Of a stretch of 59,877 nucleotides of DNA, positions 11,191 to 19,821 are shown one piece after another. The notes under the pieces were generated by a model. It ran no database searches. It was not told the origin of the DNA and was given only the letters and a program-made list of their open reading frames with translations. Made by a program: the position numbers and the translations under genes. The DNA lies in the NCBI GenBank assembly GCA_937889545.1, contig CALAOT010000020.1:1-59877 (forward strand). Reading direction: 5' to 3'. This DNA comes from an uncultured Opitutaceae bacterium (GTDB lineage: Bacteria > Verrucomicrobiota > Verrucomicrobiia > Opitutales > Opitutaceae). Numbering within the stretch: the first letter of the stretch is position 1; each line of letters begins with the position of its first letter.

Positions 11191-11219
11191 TTGACTTTGC
11201 CCACCCCATCTGATCGGAT
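11191..11219 (+). promoter_or_regulatory. Candidate promoter for the HIT-phoH gene string
   Basis: TTGACT (11191-11196) is followed after 17 bases by TCGGAT (11214-11219), a good -35 and a modest -10. The start would fall about 10 bases before the HIT start codon, giving almost no leader. The -35 box is inside an imperfect inverted repeat, GGCAAGTC-ttt-GACTTTGCC (11182-11201), that could be an operator for the divergent fabF and HIT genes. Confidence 0.35.
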
Positions 11220-11234
11220 TGCAGAACCTACACG

Positions 11235-11735
11235 ATGCAGCAGCTTCACGCCTACTGGCGCATGGACTACATTGAGGCGCCGCGCTATCCGGCAACGATG
11301 AAGCGACCGTTCACGGAACTGCCGGCGATGGGGGACGACCGGGCCGCCCTGATCGTGCACCGGTCGGCCTATTCCTACTTGGTGCTCAACCGCTTCCCCT
11401 ACAACCCGGGACACCTGCTAGCCGTGCCGTTCCGGGAGGTCGTGGAGCTCGAGGATCTGACGCTCGCCGAGCGGGCGGACCTTATGGAGGAGATCGTGTA
11501 CGCAAAGCGGCTGCTCGCGGCGGCGATAAAGCCCGACGGGGTGAACATCGGGTTCAACCTCGGGGCGGCGGCGGGCTGCAGCATCGCCCACCTGCACGGC
11601 CACGTCGTCCCGCGCTGGAACGGCGACACCAACTTCATGCCGGTCGTGGGCCAGACCCGCGTCCTCCCCCAGTCGCTCGAGGCGACCTGGGAGAAGCTTG
11701 CGGCAGCCGCGGGGCGGATGGGCCCCAACTCGTGA
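11235..11735 (+). CDS. HIT-family nucleotide hydrolase/phosphorylase
   Basis: This 166-residue protein has the histidine triad HLHGHVVPRW, with His119, His121 and His123, the middle-to-last residues forming the nucleophile site of the family. The N-terminal part, with LNRFPYNPGHLLAVPFREV, resembles the branch related to diadenosine tetraphosphate phosphorylases. The likely reaction is cleavage of dinucleoside polyphosphates or AMP-linked compounds in the cytoplasm; the exact substrate cannot be read. It is divergent from fabF, and phoH starts nine bases after its stop, so the two are probably co-transcribed. Confidence 0.9.
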   Translation: MQQLHAYWRMDYIEAPRYPATMKRPFTELPAMGDDRAALIVHRSAYSYLVLNRFPYNPGHLLAVPFREVVELEDLTLAERADLMEEIVYAKRLLAAAIKPDGVNIGFNLGAAAGCSIAHLHGHVVPRWNGDTNFMPVVGQTRVLPQSLEATWEKLAAAAGRMGPNS

Positions 11736-11744
11736 CGGACGCCC

Positions 11745-12728
11745 GTGCCCGCCAAGACCCTTCATTTCCAGAGCCCCAGGCATCTGAGCCAGCTCTACGC
11801 CGGCAAGGAGGAGAACCTGGCCCACGCCGAGCGGGCGCTCGGGGTCAAGCTCGTGACACGCGAGGACTGGCTCAAGATCGAGGCGCCCCAGGAGCCCCTG
11901 GCGCTCGCCGAGGAGTTCTTTGCGTTCCTGAACGCGGCCAGGAGCCAGGGGATGTCCATCCGGACGCCCGACTTCGCAAGGCTCGTGGACTCGTTCGCAA
12001 AGGGTGAGGCGAGGCGGTGGCAGGCATTCCTCGACGAGCCGCTCGTCATCGCCACCGATCGCAAGAGCGTGGTTCCCAAGACCATCGGCCAGAAGGAGTT
12101 CCTCCAGTCGGTCCTGAAGAAGCCGATCGTGATCGGGATCGGCCCAGCTGGAACGGGCAAGACGTACCTCGCGGTGGCGGCCGCTGTGTCGGCACTCCTC
12201 AATCACGAGGTGAAGAGGATCGTGCTCACGAGGCCGGCGGTCGAGGCGGGCGAGGCGCTCGGGTTCCTGCCTGGCGACCTTCGCGAGAAGATCCTTCCCT
12301 ACCTGCGGCCCCTTTACGACGCGCTCCACGACATGCTCGATCCGGAGGAGGTAGTAAAGCTGACGGAAAAGGGGATCATCGAGATTGCCCCGCTCGCCTA
12401 CATGCGCGGCCGGACCCTCTCGCACGCGTTCGTGATCCTCGACGAGGCGCAGAACACGACGCCCGAGCAGATGATGATGTTCCTGACCCGGCTCGGGGAG
12501 GACTCCCGGATGGTCGTGACGGGCGACGTGACGCAGATCGACCTGCCCCGGCCCAAGCGATCCGGGCTCCTTGAGGTGCGCCACATCCTGAAAGACACGC
12601 CAGGGATCGTGTTTCACACGTTCACGGGGGCCGACGTGGTGCGCCATCCGCTCGTCCAGCGGATTGTCGACGCGTACGAGCGCTACAAGAACCCACCGGC
12701 CGGCGACGGTGCGGACGGGGGCCGCTAG
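11745..12728 (+). CDS. phoH: PhoH-like ATPase
   Basis: The 327-residue cytoplasmic protein carries Walker A GPAGTGKT at 133-140 and Walker B VILDEAQN with Asp233-Glu234, both in the spacing of PhoH. Conserved segments LTRPAVEAGEALGFLPGDL and TGDVTQIDLP follow. Translation begins with GTG at 11745 (MPAKTLHFQSP). The N-terminal 110 residues form the usual PhoH-specific helical domain. The order phoH, membrane HD phosphohydrolase, ybeY is widely conserved and links the protein to RNA metabolism or ribosome maturation, although its exact activity is not established. The next gene starts two bases downstream. Confidence 0.94.
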   Translation: MPAKTLHFQSPRHLSQLYAGKEENLAHAERALGVKLVTREDWLKIEAPQEPLALAEEFFAFLNAARSQGMSIRTPDFARLVDSFAKGEARRWQAFLDEPLVIATDRKSVVPKTIGQKEFLQSVLKKPIVIGIGPAGTGKTYLAVAAAVSALLNHEVKRIVLTRPAVEAGEALGFLPGDLREKILPYLRPLYDALHDMLDPEEVVKLTEKGIIEIAPLAYMRGRTLSHAFVILDEAQNTTPEQMMMFLTRLGEDSRMVVTGDVTQIDLPRPKRSGLLEVRHILKDTPGIVFHTFTGADVVRHPLVQRIVDAYERYKNPPAGDGADGGR

Positions 12729-12729
12729 G

Positions 12730-15066
12730 ATGTCCGTCCGCAACCAGCTCAGGCTCCTCGTCGGCGGGCTCGGCACCCGCAGGGGGGACACGGCGGCCCA
12801 AGGGTCGGGTTTCAGGGATTTCCTCGACCGGAGCCGGCTCGTCGCGGGCCTCATCTTCATCGTGACGGTGGCCGTGATCGTGCTGATCAGCTCGGCGCGG
12901 ATGAGGGTGCTCGACCTTCCGGTGCTGCCGAACCAGATCGCGCCCGTCAGTATCGTCGCGGGCGTGCCGTTCACCTACGTGAGCACCGAACGGACCCGGG
13001 CCGAGCAGGAGCAGAGGCTAAGCGGGCTCCCCCCCATCTACCGGCTAGACATGGCGCCGCTCGAGCGGTTTGAGGGCGCCGCGCGCCTTCTTCTCGCAAG
13101 GCTGACGGCCTTCGAGGCGGCGCACCCGAGCATGACGGCGCTCTTCTTCGACCGGCGCGCGGCGTTGGCCGCCATGGCCGACGAATTCAACGCGCACGGA
13201 CCCTACCAGACGAACGCGGACGACCTGGCAGCGCTCCTCGGCGCGGGAGACGCGGCGGCGCGCACCGCTCTCTTCGAGAACGGCTTCGCGGCGCTGGGGC
13301 AGATCTACAGCGTGGGCGTCAGGGACATGGTGGTGACCGGAGGGGCACCCGGCGCCGTCGTGATGTACGAGATCGAGCGCCCGTCAGGCGGCGAGGCGAC
13401 GCGCCCGGTCCAGTCGATGGAGGACGCCCTCACATTCCTGCGGGTGAGCCTCGCGACAGAAGGGGTTCCCCGGCCCGCCGCGCAGGCGCTCTTCAGGCTC
13501 TTCCGCGGCGGCGTCCAGTCGAACCTCGTGTTCGACCGCGAGGCGGCTGCGGCCCGCGAGGCTGCGATCCTGAGCAAGCTCAAGCCCGTGAAGGTCAGGG
13601 TGCAGCTCGGCAAGACGATCGTGGACGCGGGCGACCGCGTGACCGGCGAGCAGTACGAGATGGCGACCGCGTACCGCATGGCCGCGCGGGAGGGGGGCGC
13701 CGCGGAGCTCGACGACGGGCTTGAGCTCTTCGGCAGGGTCCTCCTCGTGCTCGCAATGGTGCTGGCGTCGATACTCTACGTTCGGCTCGAGGACCCGGAG
13801 ACCCTCACGAGCAACGTCCGCCTGGGGCTGCTGGCGCTCGTGGTCATCTTCAACCTCGCCCTCGTGCGCGCGGTCTATTCGGCCGGCGGGGCGGAGCTTA
13901 TCGTGCGGGATTCAACCTTGGCGTCCGCCCTGCCCTACCTCGCGCCCACGGCGCTCGCACCGCTGATCGTTGCCATCCTGATCGACGCGGGATCGGCGAT
14001 CTTCATGGCGCTGCTCATCTCGATCTTCACCGGCGTCATCTACGGAAACCGGCTTGACCTGCTCGTCCTCACGTTTCTCGCCTCGATGGTCGCGATCTTC
14101 GGGTGCCGCGAGGCGCGCAGGCGCGGCCGGGTCGTCCGGGCGGCCGGCATGGGGGGCCTCACGGTAGCCGCCTTCGCGGCGCTGATCGGAATCGCGCAGC
14201 AGACTCCGGTCGACATCCTGGCCTGGCAGATGGCCGCGGGCCTCCTGACGGGCCTCCTCACGGGCGTGGCTGTCGTCGGCCTCCTGCCGGTCCTCGAGGC
14301 GCTGTTCAAGCGGACGACCGACATCACCCTCCTTGAGCTCACCGACTTCAACCATCCCCTGCTGCGGCGGATGCAGCTCGAGGCCCCGGGAACCTACCAC
14401 CATTCGCTCGTCGTCGCCCAGCTCGCGGAAAATGCCTGCAACGCGATCGGCGCCAACCCGCTCCTGGCGCGCGCCTGCTCGCTCTTCCATGACATCGGCA
14501 AGGCAACCAATCCGGGGTTCTTCACCGAGAACCAGCGCGACGGCGGCAACCCCCACGATGAGAAGGACCCGGCCTCCTCCGCGGTCATCATCCGCCAGCA
14601 TGTGGCGGACGGCGTCGAGCTGGCGACGAGGCACCACCTTCCCCGGGCCGTGATCGACGTGATCCGGCAGCACCACGGGACGACGCTCGTGAAGTTCTTC
14701 TACGAGCGGGCGCTGGCCATGTCCCAGTCGCCCTTCCCAGGCGTGGAGCCCCCCCGAGTCCCGGACGGGCCGTTCCGCTACGAGGGGCCCAAGCCGCAGT
14801 TCAAGGAGAGCGCCGTCGTGTCGCTCGCTGACGGAGTCGAGGCCGCCACGCGCTCGGTGCGGATCATCACCGCCGAGAAGCTCGGGGCGCGGATCGACAG
14901 CCTGATCTCCGATCGCGTCTCCGACGGGCAGCTGGACGAGGCCCCGATCACCTTCGAGGACCTGGCGAAGATCAGGGACAGCTTCACGTTTACGCTCCTG
15001 AACATGCTCCACTCCAGGCTGGCGTACTCCCCGGCGGGAGAGCCGCCGAGCGAGGCCAAGGCGTGA
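12730..15066 (+). CDS. Membrane HD-domain phosphohydrolase (7TMR-HDED/PgpH-like)
   Basis: The 778-residue protein has the architecture of the YqfF/PgpH family. It has one N-terminal transmembrane helix (about 36-56), a large extracytoplasmic sensory region (about 60-330), a block of several helices (about 335-525), and a C-terminal cytoplasmic HD domain. The metal ligands are His558 in YHHSLV and His587-Asp588 in FHDIGKA, with RHHLP and RQHHGT downstream. PgpH members hydrolyse cyclic di-AMP in Firmicutes. No diadenylate cyclase gene is in view, so the substrate here is inferred. It lies between phoH and ybeY, and its stop overlaps the GTG start of ybeY. Confidence 0.9.
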   Translation: MSVRNQLRLLVGGLGTRRGDTAAQGSGFRDFLDRSRLVAGLIFIVTVAVIVLISSARMRVLDLPVLPNQIAPVSIVAGVPFTYVSTERTRAEQEQRLSGLPPIYRLDMAPLERFEGAARLLLARLTAFEAAHPSMTALFFDRRAALAAMADEFNAHGPYQTNADDLAALLGAGDAAARTALFENGFAALGQIYSVGVRDMVVTGGAPGAVVMYEIERPSGGEATRPVQSMEDALTFLRVSLATEGVPRPAAQALFRLFRGGVQSNLVFDREAAAAREAAILSKLKPVKVRVQLGKTIVDAGDRVTGEQYEMATAYRMAAREGGAAELDDGLELFGRVLLVLAMVLASILYVRLEDPETLTSNVRLGLLALVVIFNLALVRAVYSAGGAELIVRDSTLASALPYLAPTALAPLIVAILIDAGSAIFMALLISIFTGVIYGNRLDLLVLTFLASMVAIFGCREARRRGRVVRAAGMGGLTVAAFAALIGIAQQTPVDILAWQMAAGLLTGLLTGVAVVGLLPVLEALFKRTTDITLLELTDFNHPLLRRMQLEAPGTYHHSLVVAQLAENACNAIGANPLLARACSLFHDIGKATNPGFFTENQRDGGNPHDEKDPASSAVIIRQHVADGVELATRHHLPRAVIDVIRQHHGTTLVKFFYERALAMSQSPFPGVEPPRVPDGPFRYEGPKPQFKESAVVSLADGVEAATRSVRIITAEKLGARIDSLISDRVSDGQLDEAPITFEDLAKIRDSFTFTLLNMLHSRLAYSPAGEPPSEAKA

Positions 15067-15539
15067 AAGGCGCGGAACGCCGCCTCGAGGTCGCCAACCG
15101 CCACCCACGCCTGCGAGTCGACCGAAAGGCGGTGGCGGCGGCGGTCGGCCTGCTAGACGCCAACGCCCGGCTGTTCAAGGGAGGGTGCCCTTCCGGATCG
15201 CTTTCGGTCGCGTTTCTCGAGGGCCCGGCGCTCGCCCGCCTTCACGCCCGCTTCATGGGCGATCCCTCGGCCACCGACGTGATCACATTTGCCGGCGACG
15301 CCGCGAACCACCTCGCGGGGGAGATCTGCGTCTCGGTGGACGCGGCGGCGAGCCACAGGAGAAGTACCGGGTCGCGCCTCGCCGACGAGATCGCCCTCTA
15401 CCTGGTCCACGGCTGGCTCCATCTCGCCGGCTATGACGACCGGAATCCCGCTGCCAAGCGGGCGATGCGAAGGGCCGAGGCGCGGGCGATGCGGCTACTG
15501 GACCGGTCCGCGGCCGTGCCCCGGTTCAAGCTGGCGTAG
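15063..15539 (+). CDS. ybeY: Endoribonuclease YbeY (rRNA maturation factor)
   Basis: The protein has 158 residues and starts with GTG at 15063 inside the preceding stop codon. The zinc site is HGWLHLAGYDD: His116 and His120 are present, but the third canonical histidine of HGxLHLxGYDH is Asp126. ATDVITF near residue 70 and AGEICVSVD near 85 are standard YbeY segments. The family trims 16S rRNA 3' ends and takes part in ribosome quality control. Third-ligand variants occur in other phyla, so the enzyme may still be active, but this is worth checking. The genomic position after the HD phosphohydrolase is typical. Confidence 0.9.
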   Translation: MKGAERRLEVANRHPRLRVDRKAVAAAVGLLDANARLFKGGCPSGSLSVAFLEGPALARLHARFMGDPSATDVITFAGDAANHLAGEICVSVDAAASHRRSTGSRLADEIALYLVHGWLHLAGYDDRNPAAKRAMRRAEARAMRLLDRSAAVPRFKLA

Positions 15540-15582
15540 GCGGCCACCAGCCGTTCGAATACTGCGACTCATCGCCCAAACC

Positions 15583-16263
15583 ATGGCTGAACCCACACCC
15601 AACAACTCGCGCTACGTCGCGCTGCGCAACGCATTCTTCTCGGGTGTGATCCTGGTGGCACCGTTGTGGTTCACCATCTTTGTCTTCGGCAAGATCATCG
15701 ACCTCATTGGCGGGACGTTCAGACCTCTCTTCTTCGTGTTTGTGCCCAACTGGCTCCGGGACAGACCAAGCCTCGAGACGGTCTGGGACATCCTCGCGAC
15801 CCTGATCGTCGTGGTTCTCGTGACGTTCCTCGGCTATGCGTCGCGCTACGTCTTCGGGAAGTATTTTTTCAGCATCGGCCACCGTTTTGTCCAAAACATC
15901 CCCGGCGTAAGCGCCGTGTACAACACGGTCCGCCAGATCGTGAACACGTTCAGCTCCCAGAGCCGCCACCTCTTCAACAAGGTCGTCCTCGTCGAATTCC
16001 CGAGGAAGGGGTGCTGGACGATCGGGTTCCTGACCAGCACGGCCCGGGGGGAGGCCCAGGCGAAGACGCAAGAGGAGGTCTGGACGGTGTTTGTCCCGAC
16101 CACTCCCAACCCCACGAGCGGATTCCTGCTCATTGTCCCCAAGCGCGACGCCGTCGAGCTGGAGATGACGGTGGGCGACGGGATGAAGATGGTCATCTCC
16201 GGCGGCGCCGTCGTGCCGCCGTGGCCGGCTACGGAAGTGGCAAAGCTCCGCGAGGCCGGATAG
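15583..16263 (+). CDS. DUF502 family inner-membrane protein
   Basis: Two hydrophobic helices, around residues 17-38 and 63-85, frame a short loop. A soluble domain of about 130 residues follows, with the conserved FFSIGHRFVQNIPGVSAVYN region near residue 95, VVLVEFPRKG near 137, and VFVPTTPNPTSGFLLIVPK near 167. This matches DUF502 proteins (226 residues is the usual length). Their function is unknown; they are found mostly in bacteria with complex envelopes and in plants. It follows ybeY on the same strand with a 43-base gap and precedes the RecO-like gene. Confidence 0.88.
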   Translation: MAEPTPNNSRYVALRNAFFSGVILVAPLWFTIFVFGKIIDLIGGTFRPLFFVFVPNWLRDRPSLETVWDILATLIVVVLVTFLGYASRYVFGKYFFSIGHRFVQNIPGVSAVYNTVRQIVNTFSSQSRHLFNKVVLVEFPRKGCWTIGFLTSTARGEAQAKTQEEVWTVFVPTTPNPTSGFLLIVPKRDAVELEMTVGDGMKMVISGGAVVPPWPATEVAKLREAG

Positions 16264-16274
16264 GCCGGATCCTG

Positions 16275-16892
16275 GTGCCTGGCCAGACACTGACGACGGA
16301 GGCGTTCGTGATCGAGAAGCGTCCCCCAACGGACGCCTTCCAGGCATTCGGGCTGTTCTCGGCCGAGCACGGCAATCTGCTCGCGCTGCAGCGCGTTTCC
16401 AGGAAGCCCTCGCCCACCCATGTGGCGCCGGACCTCTTCGACACGGTCTCGGCGATGCTGGAGAGCTCCAACCAGGGGCGCACCTGGTTCGTGAGGGAGA
16501 TCCGGATCCTGGCCCGGCGCGCGTCGATCGGGAAAAGCTATGACGCGCTCCGGTTCGCCTCGGCGCTGGCCGCCGTCATCGGCCGCAACCCCGTCCATGA
16601 GGAGAGCCGACCGAACGTGGAGCAGCTTCTGCGGACCGCGTTCGACGCATTCGGCGCGGTGGAGCGCCCCGACATCGTGCACCTAAAGAGCCTCTTCGTG
16701 TTCGCGCGCGACGAGGGCTATCCGGTGAAGCAGGATTGGCTTCCGTCGCTGCCCGCGGCGGACCGCGCCGCCGCGGCCGCCGTCCTCAATCGCCGGCTCA
16801 GCGAGCAGAACTCGGAGCCGGCCGACGTCGCCCGGCTCCGGCGCAGCCTCGAGGGGTACCTCGGCTCGCGCACCGAGATCGTGATCCCGTGA
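16275..16892 (+). CDS. Short RecO-like protein
   Basis: A GTG start at 16275 gives 205 residues. The N-terminus, TEAFVIEKRPPTDAFQ then LFSAEHGNLLALQRVSRK, follows the pattern of the RecO OB-fold (strand, tight turn, FSxEHGkL, arginine-lysine end). The rest is helical. The protein lacks the zinc-binding cysteines of many RecO proteins and is shorter than the usual 230-260 residues. RecO loads RecA on SSB-coated single-stranded DNA, and the neighbour is a nuclease-helicase, which supports a repair role. The match is by pattern only, so the call is moderate. Confidence 0.55.
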   Translation: MPGQTLTTEAFVIEKRPPTDAFQAFGLFSAEHGNLLALQRVSRKPSPTHVAPDLFDTVSAMLESSNQGRTWFVREIRILARRASIGKSYDALRFASALAAVIGRNPVHEESRPNVEQLLRTAFDAFGAVERPDIVHLKSLFVFARDEGYPVKQDWLPSLPAADRAAAAAVLNRRLSEQNSEPADVARLRRSLEGYLGSRTEIVIP

Positions 16893-19213
16893 ACTTCGAC
16901 CTGGACCAGCGCCGCGCCCAGATGAGCGTCGGCGATCTGTCGGATTTCTCGATTGGCCCACGCGCCTCGTCGGCGGGGTCGGGCGGACTCTGGCGGGCGC
17001 AGCTCGGCAGCCGGTGGCACCGGGAGATCCGGGAGTTGGCGATCTCGGAGGGCGCGGATGCCGACTTTGAGGTCCCGGTCGACGGCGAGATCGCCAGGAA
17101 GGGCTGGATCGTCGCGCTCTCCGGCAGGATCGACCAGGTGGCGCGGACGGGGGGGCGGACCGTCCTGCGCGAGATAAAAACCGTGACCCGCGCCCTTCCC
17201 GCCGGCGAGGCGGAGCTGCGGGCCGACTATCCCGGGTATTTCGTGCAGCTCGCGGCCTACGCAGCGCTGCGCGGCGCGCGCGAAGGGTGCGAGCTCATCT
17301 TCGTCGAGGCGGACACGGGGCTCGCGCAGACGGTTACCCTTTCGCCGGCGGACGACCGCCTGCTCGACCTGCAGCTGGACCGGGTCGCCGAGTTCCTGGA
17401 CCTGCGCCTTCGCGGCAGGGATAGGCTGCGCCAGCTGAGGTTCCGCCCCCCCTTCGCCGTCCTGCGCCACGGCCAGGAAGCCGCGGCGTCGCAGCTGCGC
17501 CAGGCCGTCCGGGGCGCGCAGTCGGCTGTCCTCCTCGACGCCCCGACCGGGTTTGGCAAGACGGGGGTCCTGCTCGAATTCGCCCTCGGAGAGCTGAGGG
17601 ACGGCAGCTTCGAACGCGTGGTCTACCTCACCGGGAAGTCGACGGGCCAGCTCGAGGTCGTCAAGACGCTCGCGGAGATGACCGCGCCGGGCCCGGACCT
17701 GGGGCCGGGAGCGCCGGTGGCGGCGTGGCACGTCCGCAACAAGTCCGAGCACTGCGTCAACTCGGTCTTCCAATGCGTCCGAGAAGCCTGCGCGTACCTG
17801 GACGGCGCCGAGAAGCGTTGGGCGGGGAGCGGCCTATCGAGGTTCTACCTCGTCGAGGACCAGCCGCGCGATCTTGGCTCGCTCCGCAACGCGGGCGTCG
17901 GCGCCCGGATCTGCCCGTACGAGATCACCCGCTCCGCCCTCGCGTTCAACGATGTCTGGATAGGCGACTACAACTACGTGTTCTCGCCCGACAGCCGCGT
18001 GCTCTTCTACGACCGGCCCGGGTTCGAGCCGGCGAGGACGCTCCTCCTGGTGGACGAGGCCCATAACCTTGCGTCGCGGGCGGCGGACGCCCATTCGCAC
18101 GCCTTCGCCGCGGCGGACGCGCGAGCCGTGTGCGAGGCTCTCCGGCACGTCCGCGCGGATTCCCGGTGGGTGGCGCAGTGGGACCACTGGACCCGCTTCC
18201 TCGAGTCCCTGGCAAAGTCGGGCGCGCTCGCCGACGCGGACCGCGAGGACGCGGGCGACCACCTATCGAGGCTCGCCCAGGGGGCGGCGGCCTTCCCCAT
18301 GGACTCCGCCGCGCTCGGGCCCCATGCGGCCGGGCTCATCTGGAGGAACCCGTCGGTCGCCGACCAGCTGGCCTCGCTCGACCTTCCCCGGCTCTGGTGG
18401 TGCCCGCAGGACGGGGTTCTCTCCATCACCTGCCTCGACGCGGCGCCCGTGATCGGGGCCGCCCTCCGAGAGTTTGGCGGCGTCGTCTTCGCCACCGCGA
18501 CCCCCGGGCCCGCCGACCGGTTCGCGGAGGCCTGCGACTGCGCAGGCCTGCACCCGATCCGGGCCGCCACGCCCTGGAGGGACGGCGCATACGACGTCGC
18601 GGTCGATCTCCGGGTGGACACCAGCTTCCAGCATCGCCAGCGGCACATCGCGACCACGGCGGAAACAATCGCGGGCCTCCACCGGTCCGCCGGCGAAGGG
18701 GCCCCGGTCGCCGTGTTCTTCCCGAGCTACGCCTACGCGGAGTCGGTGGCCCGGGAGTTCGGGCCGGCAGCGCTCCAGCCAAGGGGGGGGGGGCTGTCGG
18801 CCCAGCACGCGTGGATCAACGAGTCGCTGGAGGAGGGCCGCGCGCTGTTCCTCGTGCTCGGGTCGGGCTTCGCCGAGGGCATCGACATGCTGGGCGGGCG
18901 CGTGTCCCACGCGATGGTGGTCGGGCCCGCGCTCCCCGAGGTCAATCCGGTCCAGCGGGCGAGGCTCGCCGCGCTCGCGGACCTCGGCCGGGACGCGGCA
19001 TTCGACCGGGTGTACAGGATCCCGGGGATGCAGAAGGTGAATCAGGCGCTCGGACGGCTCGTGCGCGCGCCCGGCCAGCGCGCCCGGGTCCTTCTCCACT
19101 GCCAGCGCTTCTCCGAGCCGCGCTACGCGCGCCTGCTCGCGCCCGAGTACCAGCAGGCAAGGCGCATCCTCGAGGACGACGACCTGGCCGCCTGGTTCGG
19201 GATGCCTCGCTGA
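16889..19213 (+). CDS. Fusion of a RecB-family nuclease with an XPD/DinG-like iron-sulfur helicase
   Basis: The 774-residue protein begins at a GTG that overlaps the preceding TGA. Residues 40-180 look like a PD-(D/E)xK nuclease: Asp82 in SGRID, Glu95 and Lys97 in LREIKTV, then the QxxxY motif of RecB/Cas4-type nucleases (Gln120, Tyr124). Residues 190-774 form a superfamily 2 helicase: Walker A APTGFGKT at 218-225 and DEAH at 389-392. Four cysteines between them (289, 296, 301, 342) fit the iron-sulfur pocket of the Rad3/XPD/DinG group. Later motifs include GSGFAEGIDMLGG and QALGRLVRAPGQ (motifs V and VI). The nuclease part has no cysteine cluster of its own. The likely work is 5'-3' unwinding plus cutting in DNA repair. 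A run of eleven G (18783-18793) is in frame. Confidence 0.82.
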   Translation: MNFDLDQRRAQMSVGDLSDFSIGPRASSAGSGGLWRAQLGSRWHREIRELAISEGADADFEVPVDGEIARKGWIVALSGRIDQVARTGGRTVLREIKTVTRALPAGEAELRADYPGYFVQLAAYAALRGAREGCELIFVEADTGLAQTVTLSPADDRLLDLQLDRVAEFLDLRLRGRDRLRQLRFRPPFAVLRHGQEAAASQLRQAVRGAQSAVLLDAPTGFGKTGVLLEFALGELRDGSFERVVYLTGKSTGQLEVVKTLAEMTAPGPDLGPGAPVAAWHVRNKSEHCVNSVFQCVREACAYLDGAEKRWAGSGLSRFYLVEDQPRDLGSLRNAGVGARICPYEITRSALAFNDVWIGDYNYVFSPDSRVLFYDRPGFEPARTLLLVDEAHNLASRAADAHSHAFAAADARAVCEALRHVRADSRWVAQWDHWTRFLESLAKSGALADADREDAGDHLSRLAQGAAAFPMDSAALGPHAAGLIWRNPSVADQLASLDLPRLWWCPQDGVLSITCLDAAPVIGAALREFGGVVFATATPGPADRFAEACDCAGLHPIRAATPWRDGAYDVAVDLRVDTSFQHRQRHIATTAETIAGLHRSAGEGAPVAVFFPSYAYAESVAREFGPAALQPRGGGLSAQHAWINESLEEGRALFLVLGSGFAEGIDMLGGRVSHAMVVGPALPEVNPVQRARLAALADLGRDAAFDRVYRIPGMQKVNQALGRLVRAPGQRARVLLHCQRFSEPRYARLLAPEYQQARRILEDDDLAAWFGMPR

Positions 19214-19272
19214 AAAGCACGGGCTCCCATTTTTCTTTACCGCGGCTCGACCCGCATGCAGTACTTGGGGCA

Positions 19273-19821
19273 ATGGCCACGCCCAAGACCATCGGCTCCC
19301 GCGAGGTTCACGCCGCCATGGAACGGCTCGCCGCGGCCATTGAGGCCCGCCACCGCCACACCAAGGGCCTCCTGGTCCTGGGGATCGCGAACGGCGGCAT
19401 CCCGGTCGCCCGGCGCCTGTGCGCGCGGCTCGGCATCGAGCGGGTCGGCGACCTCGATATATCGTTCCACCGGGACGACATCGGCAGGCACCCCATACCA
19501 AAGGAATTCACCCCCACGCTCCTGCCGGGGGACGTCAACGGAGCGAACGTGCTCCTGGTCGACGACGTCCTCTTCACCGGCCGCACCGTGAAGGCCGCGC
19601 TCGACGAGCTCTTCGATCACGGCCGGCCCTCGAAGGTCGAGTTCGCCGTGCTTGTCGACCGGGGGAGCCGGCGGCTTCCCGTCGCCGCCGATTTCGCCGG
19701 CACCACGCTCGCGGCCGCCGAAGACGAGGATGTCGTGGTCTCGCTCGGCGATGATCCGGCGCGCGACCGTATCGACATCCGCCCGAGGGCCGTGCGCGCG
19801 GAGCGCGCCGCAATCCGATGA
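19273..19821 (+). CDS. pyrR: PyrR bifunctional regulator / uracil phosphoribosyltransferase
   Basis: The 182-residue protein carries the PRPP-binding signature VLLVDDVLFTGRTVKAAL at 93-110 and the DISFHRDDI segment near 63-70 that is characteristic of PyrR rather than generic phosphoribosyltransferases. PyrR binds pyrimidine operon mRNA in many bacteria and causes attenuation when UMP is high, and it can make UMP from uracil. Its position directly before pyrB and pyrC agrees. Its TGA overlaps the ATG of pyrB. I see no convincing attenuator hairpin in the 59 bases before the gene, so regulation here could be different. The start MATPKTIGSREV is preferred to the much longer open frame upstream, which lies inside the helicase. 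Confidence 0.92.
   Translation: MATPKTIGSREVHAAMERLAAAIEARHRHTKGLLVLGIANGGIPVARRLCARLGIERVGDLDISFHRDDIGRHPIPKEFTPTLLPGDVNGANVLLVDDVLFTGRTVKAALDELFDHGRPSKVEFAVLVDRGSRRLPVAADFAGTTLAAAEDEDVVVSLGDDPARDRIDIRPRAVRAERAAIR

Noticed and set aside
18783..18793. Run of eleven G as a possible frameshift or phase-variable site in the helicase gene
   Set aside because: The frame is intact across it and continues into conserved helicase motifs, so no break is visible; only variation in other isolates would make it interesting.
19214..19272. PyrR-type attenuator before pyrR
   Set aside because: The 59-base gap is too short for the usual antiterminator/terminator pair and shows no clear PyrR-binding stem-loop.
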